DNA of 23,975 bases from Oscillospiraceae bacterium (GCA_900768675.1 CAAGDT010000210.1:1-23975), one strand, 5' to 3'; positions 1-6,840 are shown, counted from the stretch's first letter. Notes: generated from the letters alone by a model not told the origin. Translations and numbers: made by a program.

Positions 1-472
1 CAACGTCGCCGAGAATTGCGGTTCTGCCGTTTGTTTCAGCCTTAACCCAAACAACGTCCTTGTTCTTGATTCCGAGCTTTTCAGCAGTCTCGGGAATCAT
101 GTGGATATGGCGCTGAGCAACGATAACGCCCTCGCTGATTTCAACCTCGCCCTTGGGTCCGATAAGCTTACAGCCGGGTGTTCCTGCGATGTCGCCGGAT
201 TCACGGATTGCAACAGGAAGACCGATTGAACGGGCGTCGGTAGCGGAAAGCTCAACCTGTGTTGCGGGACGAACAGGACCTAAAATTGATACGTTTGCAA
301 GCTCCTTCTTAGGACCTACTACGGTAACTCTCTCCTCGCAGGCGAACTGACCTGGCTGTGAAAGGTCCTTCTTCTTGGTAAGAACAGCGTCCTTGCCGAA
401 AAGGATTTCAAGAGCCTCCTGTGTAACGTGCACGTGGCGGGCAGATGTTTCGATTAAGATTTTATCAGACAT
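1..472 (-). CDS. pduL: PduL-type phosphate acyltransferase, 3' end missing
   Basis: Interconverts acyl-CoA (propanoyl- or acetyl-CoA) and acyl-phosphate. The first 157 residues are present and the gene runs off the left edge. Visible family marks are the paired histidine motifs ARHVHV (H13, H15) and QRHIHM (H122, H124), which bind the catalytic zinc ions in PduL. The ATG at 472 follows an AGG-rich site (CCGGAGG, about 6 bases upstream). The protein begins straight at the first zinc motif with no N-terminal extension, so it lacks the encapsulation peptide of microcompartment PduL and is probably a cytosolic phosphotransacetylase used with acetate kinase; that role is inference. It has its own promoter. 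It follows the yab/divIC cluster but shows no functional link to it. Confidence 0.9.
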   Translation of the reverse strand, partial: MSDKILIETSARHVHVTQEALEILFGKDAVLTKKKDLSQPGQFACEERVTVVGPKKELANVSILGPVRPATQVELSATDARSIGLPVAIRESGDIAGTPGCKLIGPKGEVEISEGVIVAQRHIHMIPETAEKLGIKNKDVVWVKAETNGRTAILGDV

Positions 473-530
473 ATAAACCTCCGGAATTTCAGCGCAAAGC
501 GCATAATTTGACAAAAATTGCCTTAAGTAT

Positions 531-558
531 ATTATAACATATTTTTTGGAAAATGCAA
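531..558 (-). promoter_or_regulatory. Sigma-A promoter for pduL
   Basis: On the minus strand there is TTGCAT (553-558), a 16-base spacer and TATAAT (531-536). TGT directly before the TATAAT gives an extended -10. Predicted start of transcription is near 524, leaving a leader of about 50 bases. The -35 box lies in the palindrome at 543-572. Confidence 0.7.
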
Positions 559-572
559 CTTTTTTCCAAAAA
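543..572. repeat. AT-rich perfect palindrome over the pduL -35
   Basis: Two perfect 11-base arms (543-553 TTTTTGGAAAA and 562-572 TTTTCCAAAAA) flank an 8-base centre that carries most of the -35 hexamer. It abuts the stop of the upstream miniprotein gene. It could be an operator or a weak hairpin end for the upstream transcript; there is no GC-rich stem, so a strong terminator is unlikely. Confidence 0.5.
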
Positions 573-575
573 TTA

Positions 576-683
576 TTACCATAAATAAGATTGGAACACA
601 ATTCCGAGTATCATTACCACCGCAACCACAAGGGCGATAACCCTATACACGGTTTTCAGTCTTTCCCTGTCCTTGTTTTTCAT
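576..683 (-). CDS. 35-residue single-pass membrane miniprotein
   Basis: An ORF of 35 codons plus TAA, beginning ATG at 683 after a clear GAGGTG ribosome binding site 3-8 bases upstream. The product has a charged N-terminus (MKNKDRERLK), then one hydrophobic helix (about residues 13-31, rich in Val/Ile/Ala/Leu/Met) and ends QSYLW. This is a typical small membrane protein with the basic N-terminus in the cytoplasm. It resembles in layout the short DUF4044-type proteins of Firmicutes, but I cannot assign it firmly. It lies 48 bases after divIC, separated by a terminator-like hairpin, which suggests co-transcription by readthrough. Function unknown; a role at the membrane or divisome is only suggested by position. 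Confidence 0.65.
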   Translation of the reverse strand: MKNKDRERLKTVYRVIALVVAVVMILGIVFQSYLW

Positions 684-691
684 AAACACCT

Positions 692-725
692 CAAAATAAA
701 TCAGAGTGAACAAAAGTCCACTCTG
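692..725 (-). terminator. Hairpin after divIC, terminator-like
   Basis: On the minus strand CAGAGTG (725-719) pairs with CACTCTG (708-702), extendable to 9 pairs around a 6-base loop. It is followed by ATTTATTTT. The T-rich tail runs into the GAGGTG site of the miniprotein gene, so no separate promoter fits between them. It is probably a partial terminator or attenuator. Confidence 0.5.
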
Positions 726-731
726 CGAATA

Positions 732-1034
732 TCAGTTACTTGGAACAAAATAGTAAATCTTCTCGTCGGCGTAGGAATAGTCAAGCTCTTCTCTGGCGAT
801 TTCTTCGATATAATCCATTCTGTACTGCTCGTTAGAGTAGCGCTCAAGCTGCTCGTTTTCAGTAAGCAGCTCGTCCAGCTTAGATGAAAGCTCCTCGTAT
901 TCCGAGGATTTCTGGGCTATCTCAACCTGCATAGAAACAAGGTTTACAACAGTATATGCCAGTACAGCAAAAATCGCAAGACTCAGTATAAAGGAGCGCT
1001 TATGCATTTTTTCTGACTTTTGCTTTAATGACAT
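732..1034 (-). CDS. divIC: DivIC/FtsB-family septum formation protein
   Basis: Bitopic cell division protein that joins FtsL and DivIB (FtsQ) in the divisome. It has a short basic cytoplasmic N-terminus, one membrane helix (about residues 14-35), then a Glu/Lys-rich coiled coil (about 40-75) and a short extracellular tail ending in an aromatic YYFVPSN. Length (100 residues) is normal for the family. I chose ATG 1034, which has GGTGA eight bases upstream; a GTG at 1046 (104 residues) and an ATG at 995 are alternatives. It overlaps the end of yabQ by 35 bases, so the two are translationally coupled. The yabP-yabQ-divIC order is conserved in spore formers, which supports the call beyond the low sequence conservation. 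Confidence 0.85.
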   Translation of the reverse strand: MSLKQKSEKMHKRSFILSLAIFAVLAYTVVNLVSMQVEIAQKSSEYEELSSKLDELLTENEQLERYSNEQYRMDYIEEIAREELDYSYADEKIYYFVPSN

Positions 1035-1569
1035 TCCTGATTTCACCGCCGTTCTGGTCTGATTCGCCTATTTTATTATTATTCTCATTATACACTATAC
1101 CCTTAGGCTTTTTCAAGTGTATTTTATGTTTTTCAATAAAATTTGATGTTTTTTGGCGGATTTTAACAAAATTCTCCGCCGTTTTTTGTCGAATTACCTT
1201 TAAAAATGCAATAAAAGGATTTACAATTTTCCGTTTAATAAAGCCGAAAAGCATTATGAGCAGTTTTCTGGCAAGTCGAGCCACAAGAGCAGTAATATTG
1301 CCTAAGGTTACAGTATAAACAGCAAAGCCTATACCGGCGGCAATAAGATAGAAAAGCCGCAGATTGCCAACACCAAGCTCCACAGAAAAGATAAAGATGA
1401 CAAGACCGCTTACTGCCACAAAAATAAAGTCGGTAATTCCGGTAAAAACAGAGCCTGAGGAAAAAATTATACGGATAAAACGCAGGGCGTTATATACAAA
1501 ACCGAGTACAAAGCCGATAACGGCAAACTGTCCGAAAAGCAGAAGAACCTGCCGGGTTGTTTCAAACAT
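1000..1569 (-). CDS. yabQ: Spore cortex biosynthesis protein YabQ
   Basis: In Bacillus, YabQ is a membrane protein of the outer forespore membrane needed for cortex formation. This copy (189 residues) has several hydrophobic helices in the first about 115 residues and then a basic, mostly soluble tail (about 115-189, Lys/Arg/Gln-rich), longer than usual. ATG 1569 is preceded by AGGTGAT. It starts 16 bases after yabP and overlaps divIC. Assignment rests on topology, the conserved N-terminal pattern (QFAVIGFVLGFVYNALRF) and synteny with rqcP-yabP and divIC. Its presence implies the lineage has, or recently had, endospore formation. Confidence 0.85.
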   Translation of the reverse strand: MFETTRQVLLLFGQFAVIGFVLGFVYNALRFIRIIFSSGSVFTGITDFIFVAVSGLVIFIFSVELGVGNLRLFYLIAAGIGFAVYTVTLGNITALVARLARKLLIMLFGFIKRKIVNPFIAFLKVIRQKTAENFVKIRQKTSNFIEKHKIHLKKPKGIVYNENNNKIGESDQNGGEIRNVIKAKVRKNA

Positions 1570-1585
1570 ATAATCACCTGCCCCG

Positions 1586-1837
1586 TTATCTGAACAGCCT
1601 GCTGATGAAATTATCAGGCAGATGATATTTGTCGGTAGTAAAGGTAAGGGTATTCATATTCCCGGTTATGAAAATATTGCCACGCTCCGTATCAAATTCT
1701 TTCACCTCAAGCGTATCGCCCTTTATTACAAGGTCGCCCTTTTCGGTAAAAAGAAAAATATCCTCCTCAGTAAACTTTTCTACGCTTTTTACGCCACTTA
1801 TTCTTATAATTTTCCTGTCTTCTATTATAATGTTCAT
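1586..1837 (-). CDS. yabP: Sporulation protein YabP
   Basis: Small soluble protein (83 residues) of the YabP/YqfC family, expressed in the mother cell and linked with spore coat or cortex assembly. The family hallmark is visible in the pattern ISGVKSVEKFTEEDIFLFTE followed by a GDLVIKGDTLEVKEFD segment of short beta strands. The start is ATG 1837, which has GGAGG five to nine bases upstream; an in-frame GTG at 1849 lies upstream of that site and is unlikely. It begins 20 bases below the 13-bp hairpin at 1858-1890 and is followed at once by yabQ. Confidence 0.88.
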   Translation of the reverse strand: MNIIIEDRKIIRISGVKSVEKFTEEDIFLFTEKGDLVIKGDTLEVKEFDTERGNIFITGNMNTLTFTTDKYHLPDNFISRLFR

Positions 1838-1857
1838 AGCTTCCTCCACATATGTAC

Positions 1858-1890
1858 AAGCTGCCGCATATTAATATTATGCGGCAGCTT
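1858..1890 (-). terminator. 13-bp perfect hairpin between rqcP and yabP
   Basis: The arms AAGCTGCCGCATA (1858-1870) and its exact complement (1878-1890) flank a 7-base AT loop. There is no run of T on the minus-strand exit side (GTACATAT follows), while the plus-strand side has ACATTTTT. It may be an mRNA processing or stability hairpin, or an attenuator. Only 20 bases separate it from yabP. Confidence 0.6.
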
Positions 1891-1922
1891 ACATTTTTAG
1901 AACAAGCTATGAAATAAGCGTT

Positions 1923-2165
1923 TTACTGGATAACCTGATAAAGGCGGTCGGCGCCGTCCTTTCCTACTACCTCGACAACCTCCATAACCTTGACCTTAAG
2001 GGGCGTTTTACCCATATTTATTTCAATTATATCGCCCACCTTAACGTCGTAGGAAGCCCGGGCAGGCTTTCCGTTTACCGTAACCTTGTCTGCGTCGCAG
2101 GCTTCATTCGCAACAGTACGGCGCTTTATAAGGCGGGAAACCTTAAGATATTTGTCAAGCCTCAT
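1923..2165 (-). CDS. rqcP: S4-domain ribosome quality control factor RqcP (YabO)
   Basis: An 80-residue protein that is almost entirely one S4 RNA-binding domain: MRLDKYLKVSRLIKRRTVAN carries the domain's Arg-Leu-Asp-Lys-x-Leu opening and the RLIKRR basic helix, followed by GKPARASYDVKVGDIIEI. In Bacillus RqcP (YabO) binds the obstructed 50S subunit and works with RqcH to add alanine tails to stalled peptides. Length and position after HU and before yabP match the ortholog. ATG 2165 follows GGAGGAG at 5-6 bases. Its expression must come through the HU terminator, since there is no room for a promoter after it. Paralogous heat-shock protein Hsp15 (HslR) is the alternative name for the same fold. 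Confidence 0.92.
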   Translation of the reverse strand: MRLDKYLKVSRLIKRRTVANEACDADKVTVNGKPARASYDVKVGDIIEINMGKTPLKVKVMEVVEVVGKDGADRLYQVIQ

Positions 2166-2180
2166 ATATACTCCTCCATA

Positions 2181-2219
2181 AAATAAAAAGCGGATTTAAC
2201 GGAATTCCGCCAAATCCGC
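2181..2219 (-). terminator. Intrinsic terminator of the HU gene
   Basis: On the minus strand GCGGATTT (2219-2212) pairs with AAATCCGC (2197-2190). The inner CGGAATTCCG is itself palindromic, giving up to 15 pairs with two G-U pairs. TTTTTATTT follows. It is a classic rho-independent terminator that ends about 10 bases before the rqcP ribosome binding site, so rqcP is probably fed by readthrough. Confidence 0.8.
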
Positions 2220-2237
2220 ATATTTATCTAACTGCGA

Positions 2238-2513
2238 TTACTTAGCAACAGCGTCCTTTAAAGCTCTGCCTGCCTTGAATGCAGGAACCTTTGTTGCGGG
2301 AATCTGAATCTTGCTCTTGGACTGGGGGTTGATACCTTCACGAGCCTTGCGCTCACGAACCTCAAATGTACCGAAACCAACGAGCTGAATCTTGTCGCCC
2401 TTTGCGAGTGTATCTGTAATTGTGTCGATAACTGCGCTGAGAGCTGCGTCAGCGTCCTTCTTAGTCATACCGGACTTTTCAGCGATAGCTGCGATTAATT
2501 CTGCCTTTGTCAT
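2238..2513 (-). CDS. hup: HU-family histone-like DNA-binding protein
   Basis: Nucleoid protein (91 residues) that bends and compacts DNA as a dimer. The N-terminal helical dimer domain (MTKAELIAAIAEKSGMTKKD) is followed by the diagnostic beta-arm signature around GFGTFEVRERKAREGINPQ, with the intercalating Pro in the arm tip, and the IPATKVPAFKAGRALKDAV C-terminus. ATG 2513 follows GGAGG at about 7 bases. It sits between mazG and rqcP, a common Clostridia arrangement. The 65-base gap to mazG contains an imperfect 8-pair hairpin (2548-2574) but I see no convincing promoter there. A strong terminator follows the gene, consistent with high expression. Confidence 0.96.
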   Translation of the reverse strand: MTKAELIAAIAEKSGMTKKDADAALSAVIDTITDTLAKGDKIQLVGFGTFEVRERKAREGINPQSKSKIQIPATKVPAFKAGRALKDAVAK

Positions 2514-2578
2514 TTTGAACCTCCAAATAAATTGTAATTGTTAGCAGTGTTCACGTTTGTGCCATACATGAACAAATA

Positions 2579-3376
2579 TTAATTCACCGAGTTACTTTTA
2601 ACCCTCTCCCAGTATTCGTCAAGCTCAGCCTGAGAAAGCTGAGAAAAGGTCTTTCCTTCCTTTTCAATCAAGGCTTCAACTCCGCTAAATCGTATTATAA
2701 ACTTATTTATTGCAAATGTCAAGGCTTTTTCGCTATCTTTTTTCAAAAATCTTGATAAGTTTGTGCAGGAAAACAAAATATCTCCCAGTTCTTCCTCTAT
2801 TTTTGCCTCGTTTGCCTCAGAAAGGGCGTTTTCAAGCTCTGCAATCTCGGATTTTAGCCTTTCGATTACCTCTTCCGTTGTTCCGAAATCCATTCCAGCG
2901 TTTGCCGCTCTCTTTCCCACCTTTTCCCCTCTCATAAGTGCAGGAAGAAGCTTAGGAACGCTTCTGAGCCTGTCGGAAGCCTTTTCCTCGTTTTTCGACT
3001 TGCTTTTAAGTGCGTCCCAGTTTTTCAGCACATCATCCGAGGAGCTTACCTTTACATCGCCGAAAACGTGGGGGTGACGATAAACAAGCTTCTTGCAGAT
3101 TCCGTCGCATACGTCGCTGAAATCGAAAACTCCCTGTTCGTTCTCCATTTCTGCGTGGAAAACCACCTGTAACAGCAAATCTCCCAGTTCTTCCTTTAAA
3201 AGGTCGCTGTTTTCGCTGTCAATCGCCTCCATAACCTCGTAGGCTTCCTCAAGAACATTCATTCTAATTGACTTATGGTCCTGTTCCCTGTCCCACATAC
3301 AGCCGTGGTCGCTTCTCAGCTCCTTCATTATTTCCAGCAAATCCGAAATATCGTACTTTTCCTTGATTTCAAACAT
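2579..3376 (-). CDS. mazG: MazG nucleoside triphosphate pyrophosphohydrolase
   Basis: House-cleaning enzyme that hydrolyses (d)NTPs to NMP and pyrophosphate. It has two MazG domains (about residues 20-110 and 150-245). The first holds the metal-binding pattern LEEAYEVMEAID and KEELGDLLLQVVFHAEM; the second holds IEEELGDILFSCTNL. Length (265) matches the E. coli form. Bacillus YabN carries an extra N-terminal methylase-like domain, which is absent here. ATG 3376 follows GGAGG by 7 bases and the gene has its own promoter (3407-3435). It sits downstream of the SpoVB-like gene and upstream of hup. Confidence 0.95.
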   Translation of the reverse strand: MFEIKEKYDISDLLEIMKELRSDHGCMWDREQDHKSIRMNVLEEAYEVMEAIDSENSDLLKEELGDLLLQVVFHAEMENEQGVFDFSDVCDGICKKLVYRHPHVFGDVKVSSSDDVLKNWDALKSKSKNEEKASDRLRSVPKLLPALMRGEKVGKRAANAGMDFGTTEEVIERLKSEIAELENALSEANEAKIEEELGDILFSCTNLSRFLKKDSEKALTFAINKFIIRFSGVEALIEKEGKTFSQLSQAELDEYWERVKSNSVN

Positions 3377-3406
3377 CTTAAAACCTCCGCTTGTATTACT
3401 GCTACT

Positions 3407-3435
3407 ATTTTACTACATTATGCAGGATTTTACAA
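3407..3435 (-). promoter_or_regulatory. Sigma-A promoter for mazG
   Basis: Minus-strand TTGTAA (3430-3435), 17-base spacer, TAAAAT (3407-3412), lying in the 82-base gap between the SpoVB-like gene and mazG. Predicted start of transcription is near 3400, with a short leader to the start codon at 3376. Confidence 0.65.
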
Positions 3436-3458
3436 GTGGATTTGATTATTTTTTACCT

Positions 3459-5108
3459 TTAAGTGCATTTGCTGCGCTTCAGGATACCGAGAACTGCTGA
3501 AAAATCCTCGCTGTCTATAAGTATAAGTATCAGCAGGTATGAGATACAGCCCAGAATACCCGATATAATAATTGCTGCCGCAAGAGGCAGTACCCCTGAA
3601 AAGCCGTTGTAGAAGTAATAAAGAGCGGCTCCGCTTATAAGGGCTGCAATAACCGGTTTCCATGCTGCCTTTGCCACCGATGTTTCTATTCCGAATTTCC
3701 GCCGCATAACATAAACCTCGTAAATAAGGCAGATTATGTTGGTAATAAGCATTGAAAGCGCCGCGCCCGAAATATTTATTGAAGGAATTATAATAAAAGC
3801 AGCGTTAAGCACAAGCTTTACTGCTCCCCCGATTAGCGCAGACTTTACGGGAAATTTAAAATCTCCGAAGGCGTGAAACACCATACAGACAGCACCGCTG
3901 AGCCCTGCAAAAATACTGCCTGCACTAAGAATTTTTAAGGGCATTATACTCACCAGCACCTCAGTTTCCCTTATAGGGTACAAAAGCCGCAGGGCAGGCT
4001 CGGAAAGCACCCACAAAAACACCGCAACAGGCGCAGACAGCACGGCGGTACCCTTGAACAGCAGCTTAAGCCCCGAAGCAAGCTCGGAATTGTTTTCGGG
4101 GACAGCGGCACAGGAAAGCCGTGGAAGAGCGCACCTGCCCACAAGACCGGAAGCGCCTGCCGCCAGCATATAAACCGACATAACCATACCTGCGTAGCTT
4201 CCGTACATAAAATTTCCCGGGTCTGAAACGCCGCCGAATACTGTTCCGTTTACGGTAATTCCGCCGAAGATATTTACAGACAAATTAATGCAGTTGGAGA
4301 CGGTCAGCAAATCCGCAAGGGTCACAAGGTTTGCCGCCGCAGCGCCCAGAGCAACGGGCAGAGCCTGCACAAAAATATCCTTTGAAAGCCCGAAAACCTC
4401 CCTCCACTTCATTTTCACATAGTACTGGGAGTAGCTGTCGGATTTTCTGCGGCTTCTTATAAGCATAAAAATCGTTCCGCAAAGTTCGCTTACCGAAACG
4501 CCGAGAATTGCAGCCGCAGCAGCGTAAGGAAGCGCTTTTTCTGCTGATCCGAAGTATTTTGTTCCCTCAAGATAGACGTAGTATGAAAGCCCTATACCTG
4601 CTCCCGCTTTTACTACCGCCTCGGTAACCTGAGAAATTGCGGTTGGTAGGGCGTCGGAAAGTCCCTCGTAATAGCCCCTGTAAAAGGCGGTTACCGAACA
4701 GAAAAGAACAGCGGGCGCTATTATAAGTACAGACAGAAGGCTGTCGGGAGAATTTGCAATAAAGCAGACAAATGGTACCGCAGAGGCTAAAATAAGAATA
4801 GTTCCTGCAAGTCCCACTCCCACAGACAGCATAAGGGCGCAATGCTTTACCCTTGCCAGTTCCCCGTATTTCCCCGCCGCAACCGCCTGTGCAGCGGAAC
4901 GGGTAACAATGGTCGGTATTCCCGAGCAGGCAAATGCGAGAACCGGTGTGAAAATGCTGTATGCCGTAGTGAAATAGCCCATTCCCTCTCCGCCGAGGAT
5001 ATTGGCAAGGGGAATTTTAAGTACAGCTCCCAGACCTTTGGTTATGAACATTGCCGCAAATAGTATTACCGTATTGAGAAAAAATCCTTTTCTGCTTTTT
5101 CTTGTCAT
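3459..5108 (-). CDS. SpoVB-family polysaccharide flippase (YabM-like)
   Basis: Multi-pass membrane protein (549 residues, about 14 hydrophobic helices) of the MOP/MVF superfamily, relatives of SpoVB, YabM and MurJ, which flip lipid-linked sugar precursors across the membrane. The N-terminus has the family pattern FITKGLGAVLKIPLANILGG and GMGYFTTAYSIFTPVLAFACSG, followed by GIPTIVTR. Position directly upstream of mazG-hup-rqcP-yabP matches Bacillus yabM, so an ortholog of that gene is likely; whether it acts in vegetative or sporulation peptidoglycan is unknown. ATG 5108 has CGGAGC about 9 bases upstream. It is divergent from the radical SAM gene across a 154-base gap. Confidence 0.88.
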   Translation of the reverse strand: MTRKSRKGFFLNTVILFAAMFITKGLGAVLKIPLANILGGEGMGYFTTAYSIFTPVLAFACSGIPTIVTRSAAQAVAAGKYGELARVKHCALMLSVGVGLAGTILILASAVPFVCFIANSPDSLLSVLIIAPAVLFCSVTAFYRGYYEGLSDALPTAISQVTEAVVKAGAGIGLSYYVYLEGTKYFGSAEKALPYAAAAAILGVSVSELCGTIFMLIRSRRKSDSYSQYYVKMKWREVFGLSKDIFVQALPVALGAAAANLVTLADLLTVSNCINLSVNIFGGITVNGTVFGGVSDPGNFMYGSYAGMVMSVYMLAAGASGLVGRCALPRLSCAAVPENNSELASGLKLLFKGTAVLSAPVAVFLWVLSEPALRLLYPIRETEVLVSIMPLKILSAGSIFAGLSGAVCMVFHAFGDFKFPVKSALIGGAVKLVLNAAFIIIPSINISGAALSMLITNIICLIYEVYVMRRKFGIETSVAKAAWKPVIAALISGAALYYFYNGFSGVLPLAAAIIISGILGCISYLLILILIDSEDFSAVLGILKRSKCT

Positions 5109-5122
5109 TTATGTTTGCTCCG

Positions 5123-5137
5123 TTAACTTGAAGTTAA
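5123..5137. repeat. 7-bp palindrome upstream of the SpoVB-like gene
   Basis: TTAACTT-G-AAGTTAA is a perfect inverted repeat ending 15 bases from the SpoVB-like start codon and beside its ribosome binding site. It could be an operator or a small leader hairpin. Chance is not excluded in AT-rich DNA. Confidence 0.35.
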
Positions 5138-5200
5138 TAATGTTTATGTCATAATATATTCGTAAATTTATGATATATATGCCCGATTGGCTAAAATTAC

Positions 5201-5229
5201 TTGACATATCGGCGGTTTTGAGGTAAAAT
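5201..5229 (+). promoter_or_regulatory. Consensus sigma-A promoter for the radical SAM-aro operon
   Basis: TTGACA (5201-5206), 17-base spacer, TAAAAT (5224-5229), the closest match to consensus in this window. Predicted start near 5236, followed within about 15 bases by the AGAAAGGA ribosome binding site. Confidence 0.85.
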
Positions 5230-5262
5230 AAAGAGAGTGTAAATTCAGAAAGGAAGAAAAAA

Positions 5263-6783
5263 ATGCCCGAACAGAAAAGATTACTTTTAATATACCCCGA
5301 CTTTCTCGAGGAGGATAAATACAACAGAACAAAGCTGGGTAATTACAGCGAAGGTCTTGCTTCTATTTCCGCCGTATTAAAGGAAGGCGGACATGACGTA
5401 AAGCTTTATCATCAGCTCTATATGCCCGAAAAGAACGAGTTTCTTGAAAAGGTAAAGTCCTTTGCCCCGGACGCTATCGGCTTTACCGCAAGAACCACCG
5501 CTATTCCCTTTATTACCGAAATGTGCGGCTGGCTGGACGATAATCTCCCCGATATTCCCGTTTCAATCGGCGGCTATCATGCAATTCTCGTACCCGACGA
5601 ATGCATAAAAATCCGCGGCGTTGATATTGTTACAGTAGGCGAGGGCGAATACCCTCTGTTGGAATATATGGACTCCTTAAGGGACGGCATAACCAGAACT
5701 GATATTGAGAGTATGTATTTCAAGCTCCCGGACGGGGAAATCATCAGAAATCCCGTGCGCCCGCTTATTGAGGACCTGGACACCCTGCCCTTCCCGGACT
5801 ACGACCTTTTCGATTACGAAAACCTCGACCGTTCCAAGAACTTTACCGCTATGGTAATGCTTTCAAGAGGCTGTCTGTTCAGCTGTACCTACTGCGGAAA
5901 CTCCCAGTTCAGGAACATCTACCCCAACAAGCAGAAATACTGCCGTTTCAGAAGCCCTCAGAAGGCAATTGAGCTCTTAGAACGTCTTATAAAAAAATAC
6001 CCCTTTATCAAGTTCATTGAGTTCCGTGACGCTATTTTCAATATGTACAAGGACTGGTTCTATGAGTTTATGCCTATGTACATTGAGAAAATCCACCTGC
6101 CCTTTAACTGCAACCTCCGTTTCGACATTCTTGACGAGGAAATGGTTAAGATGCTCAAAGAGGGCGGCTGTTATATGATTGATATAGGTCTTGAAAACGG
6201 TAACGAGGATTTCAGACGCAAGTATCTCCACAGAAATATGAAGAACGAACACATGATTGAGGTTTCAAAGTGGTTCAGAAAGTACAAGATAACTGCTCTT
6301 ACCTATAACATTGTCGGTCTTCCCTATGAAACCCTTGAGCTTTCCCTTGAAACAGTAAAGCTTAATGCAAAGCTTGATGTTGATAAGGTTATCCCAAATA
6401 TCTTCTACCCCTATCCTATGACAATTCTCGAAAAGACTGCCCGTGACGGCGGCTTTATCGACCCCTCGGTTGACCCTAACGACCCTGTTCAGCTGAGAAT
6501 GCCCCAGTATCCCAAGTACGATATTCTTTATATGGCTTACAACTTCAACAAGCTTGTAAAGAAATACAAGGCGATTTACGAGCTGCCAGAGGAAAAGGCT
6601 AAAAAGGCTGAGGCAAAGCTTGACAAGAAGATTACCTCAAAGAATTACCCCAGAAAATTCCTTTATAAGACAGCAAAATTCAAGGAGGATATGTTCATAA
6701 AGGCAAAGAAAACCATTAAGAAGATTTCTCCGAAGCTGTTTATTTTCCTTAAGAACAAGACTATGAAGGAAGTTAAGCAATAA
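5263..6783 (+). CDS. Radical SAM protein with B12-binding-like N-terminal domain
   Basis: A 506-residue protein. Residues about 5-135 form a cobalamin-binding-type Rossmann domain, with SIGGYHA (101-107) and VGEGEYPLLE (125-134) as usual in BchE-like proteins. Residues about 190-400 are a radical SAM barrel with the 4Fe-4S ligands C204, C208 and C211 (GCLFSCTYC) and a GLENGNE segment. The tail (about 435-506) is very rich in Lys. The usual cobalt-ligand motif DxHxxG is not seen; the matching stretch reads KLYHQLYM, so B12 may be bound base-on or not at all. Substrate unknown; methyl transfer, ring formation or other radical chemistry are possible. Start ATG 5263 has AGAAAGGA upstream. It is first in the operon that continues with aroB, but no shikimate role is evident. 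Confidence 0.88.
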   Translation: MPEQKRLLLIYPDFLEEDKYNRTKLGNYSEGLASISAVLKEGGHDVKLYHQLYMPEKNEFLEKVKSFAPDAIGFTARTTAIPFITEMCGWLDDNLPDIPVSIGGYHAILVPDECIKIRGVDIVTVGEGEYPLLEYMDSLRDGITRTDIESMYFKLPDGEIIRNPVRPLIEDLDTLPFPDYDLFDYENLDRSKNFTAMVMLSRGCLFSCTYCGNSQFRNIYPNKQKYCRFRSPQKAIELLERLIKKYPFIKFIEFRDAIFNMYKDWFYEFMPMYIEKIHLPFNCNLRFDILDEEMVKMLKEGGCYMIDIGLENGNEDFRRKYLHRNMKNEHMIEVSKWFRKYKITALTYNIVGLPYETLELSLETVKLNAKLDVDKVIPNIFYPYPMTILEKTARDGGFIDPSVDPNDPVQLRMPQYPKYDILYMAYNFNKLVKKYKAIYELPEEKAKKAEAKLDKKITSKNYPRKFLYKTAKFKEDMFIKAKKTIKKISPKLFIFLKNKTMKEVKQ

Positions 6784-6789
6784 TTTCAG

Positions 6790-6840
6790 GGCGGCAGTTT
6801 TTGCCGTTCTGCGGGCTTGTATTGTGAGCAGTACAAGCCC
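6790..6840 (+). other. Two hairpins between the radical SAM gene and aroB
   Basis: A 5-pair stem CGGCA/TGCCG (6792-6806) is followed by a perfect 9-pair stem GGGCTTGTA/TACAAGCCC (6813-6840) with a 10-base loop. No T-run follows either stem, so these look more like processing or attenuation hairpins than a strong terminator. They sit 31 bases above the aroB start. Confidence 0.45.

Noticed and set aside
3430..3663. 77-codon minus-strand frame at the end of the SpoVB-like gene
   Set aside because: Out of frame with the flippase, with no own ribosome binding site or recognisable fold.
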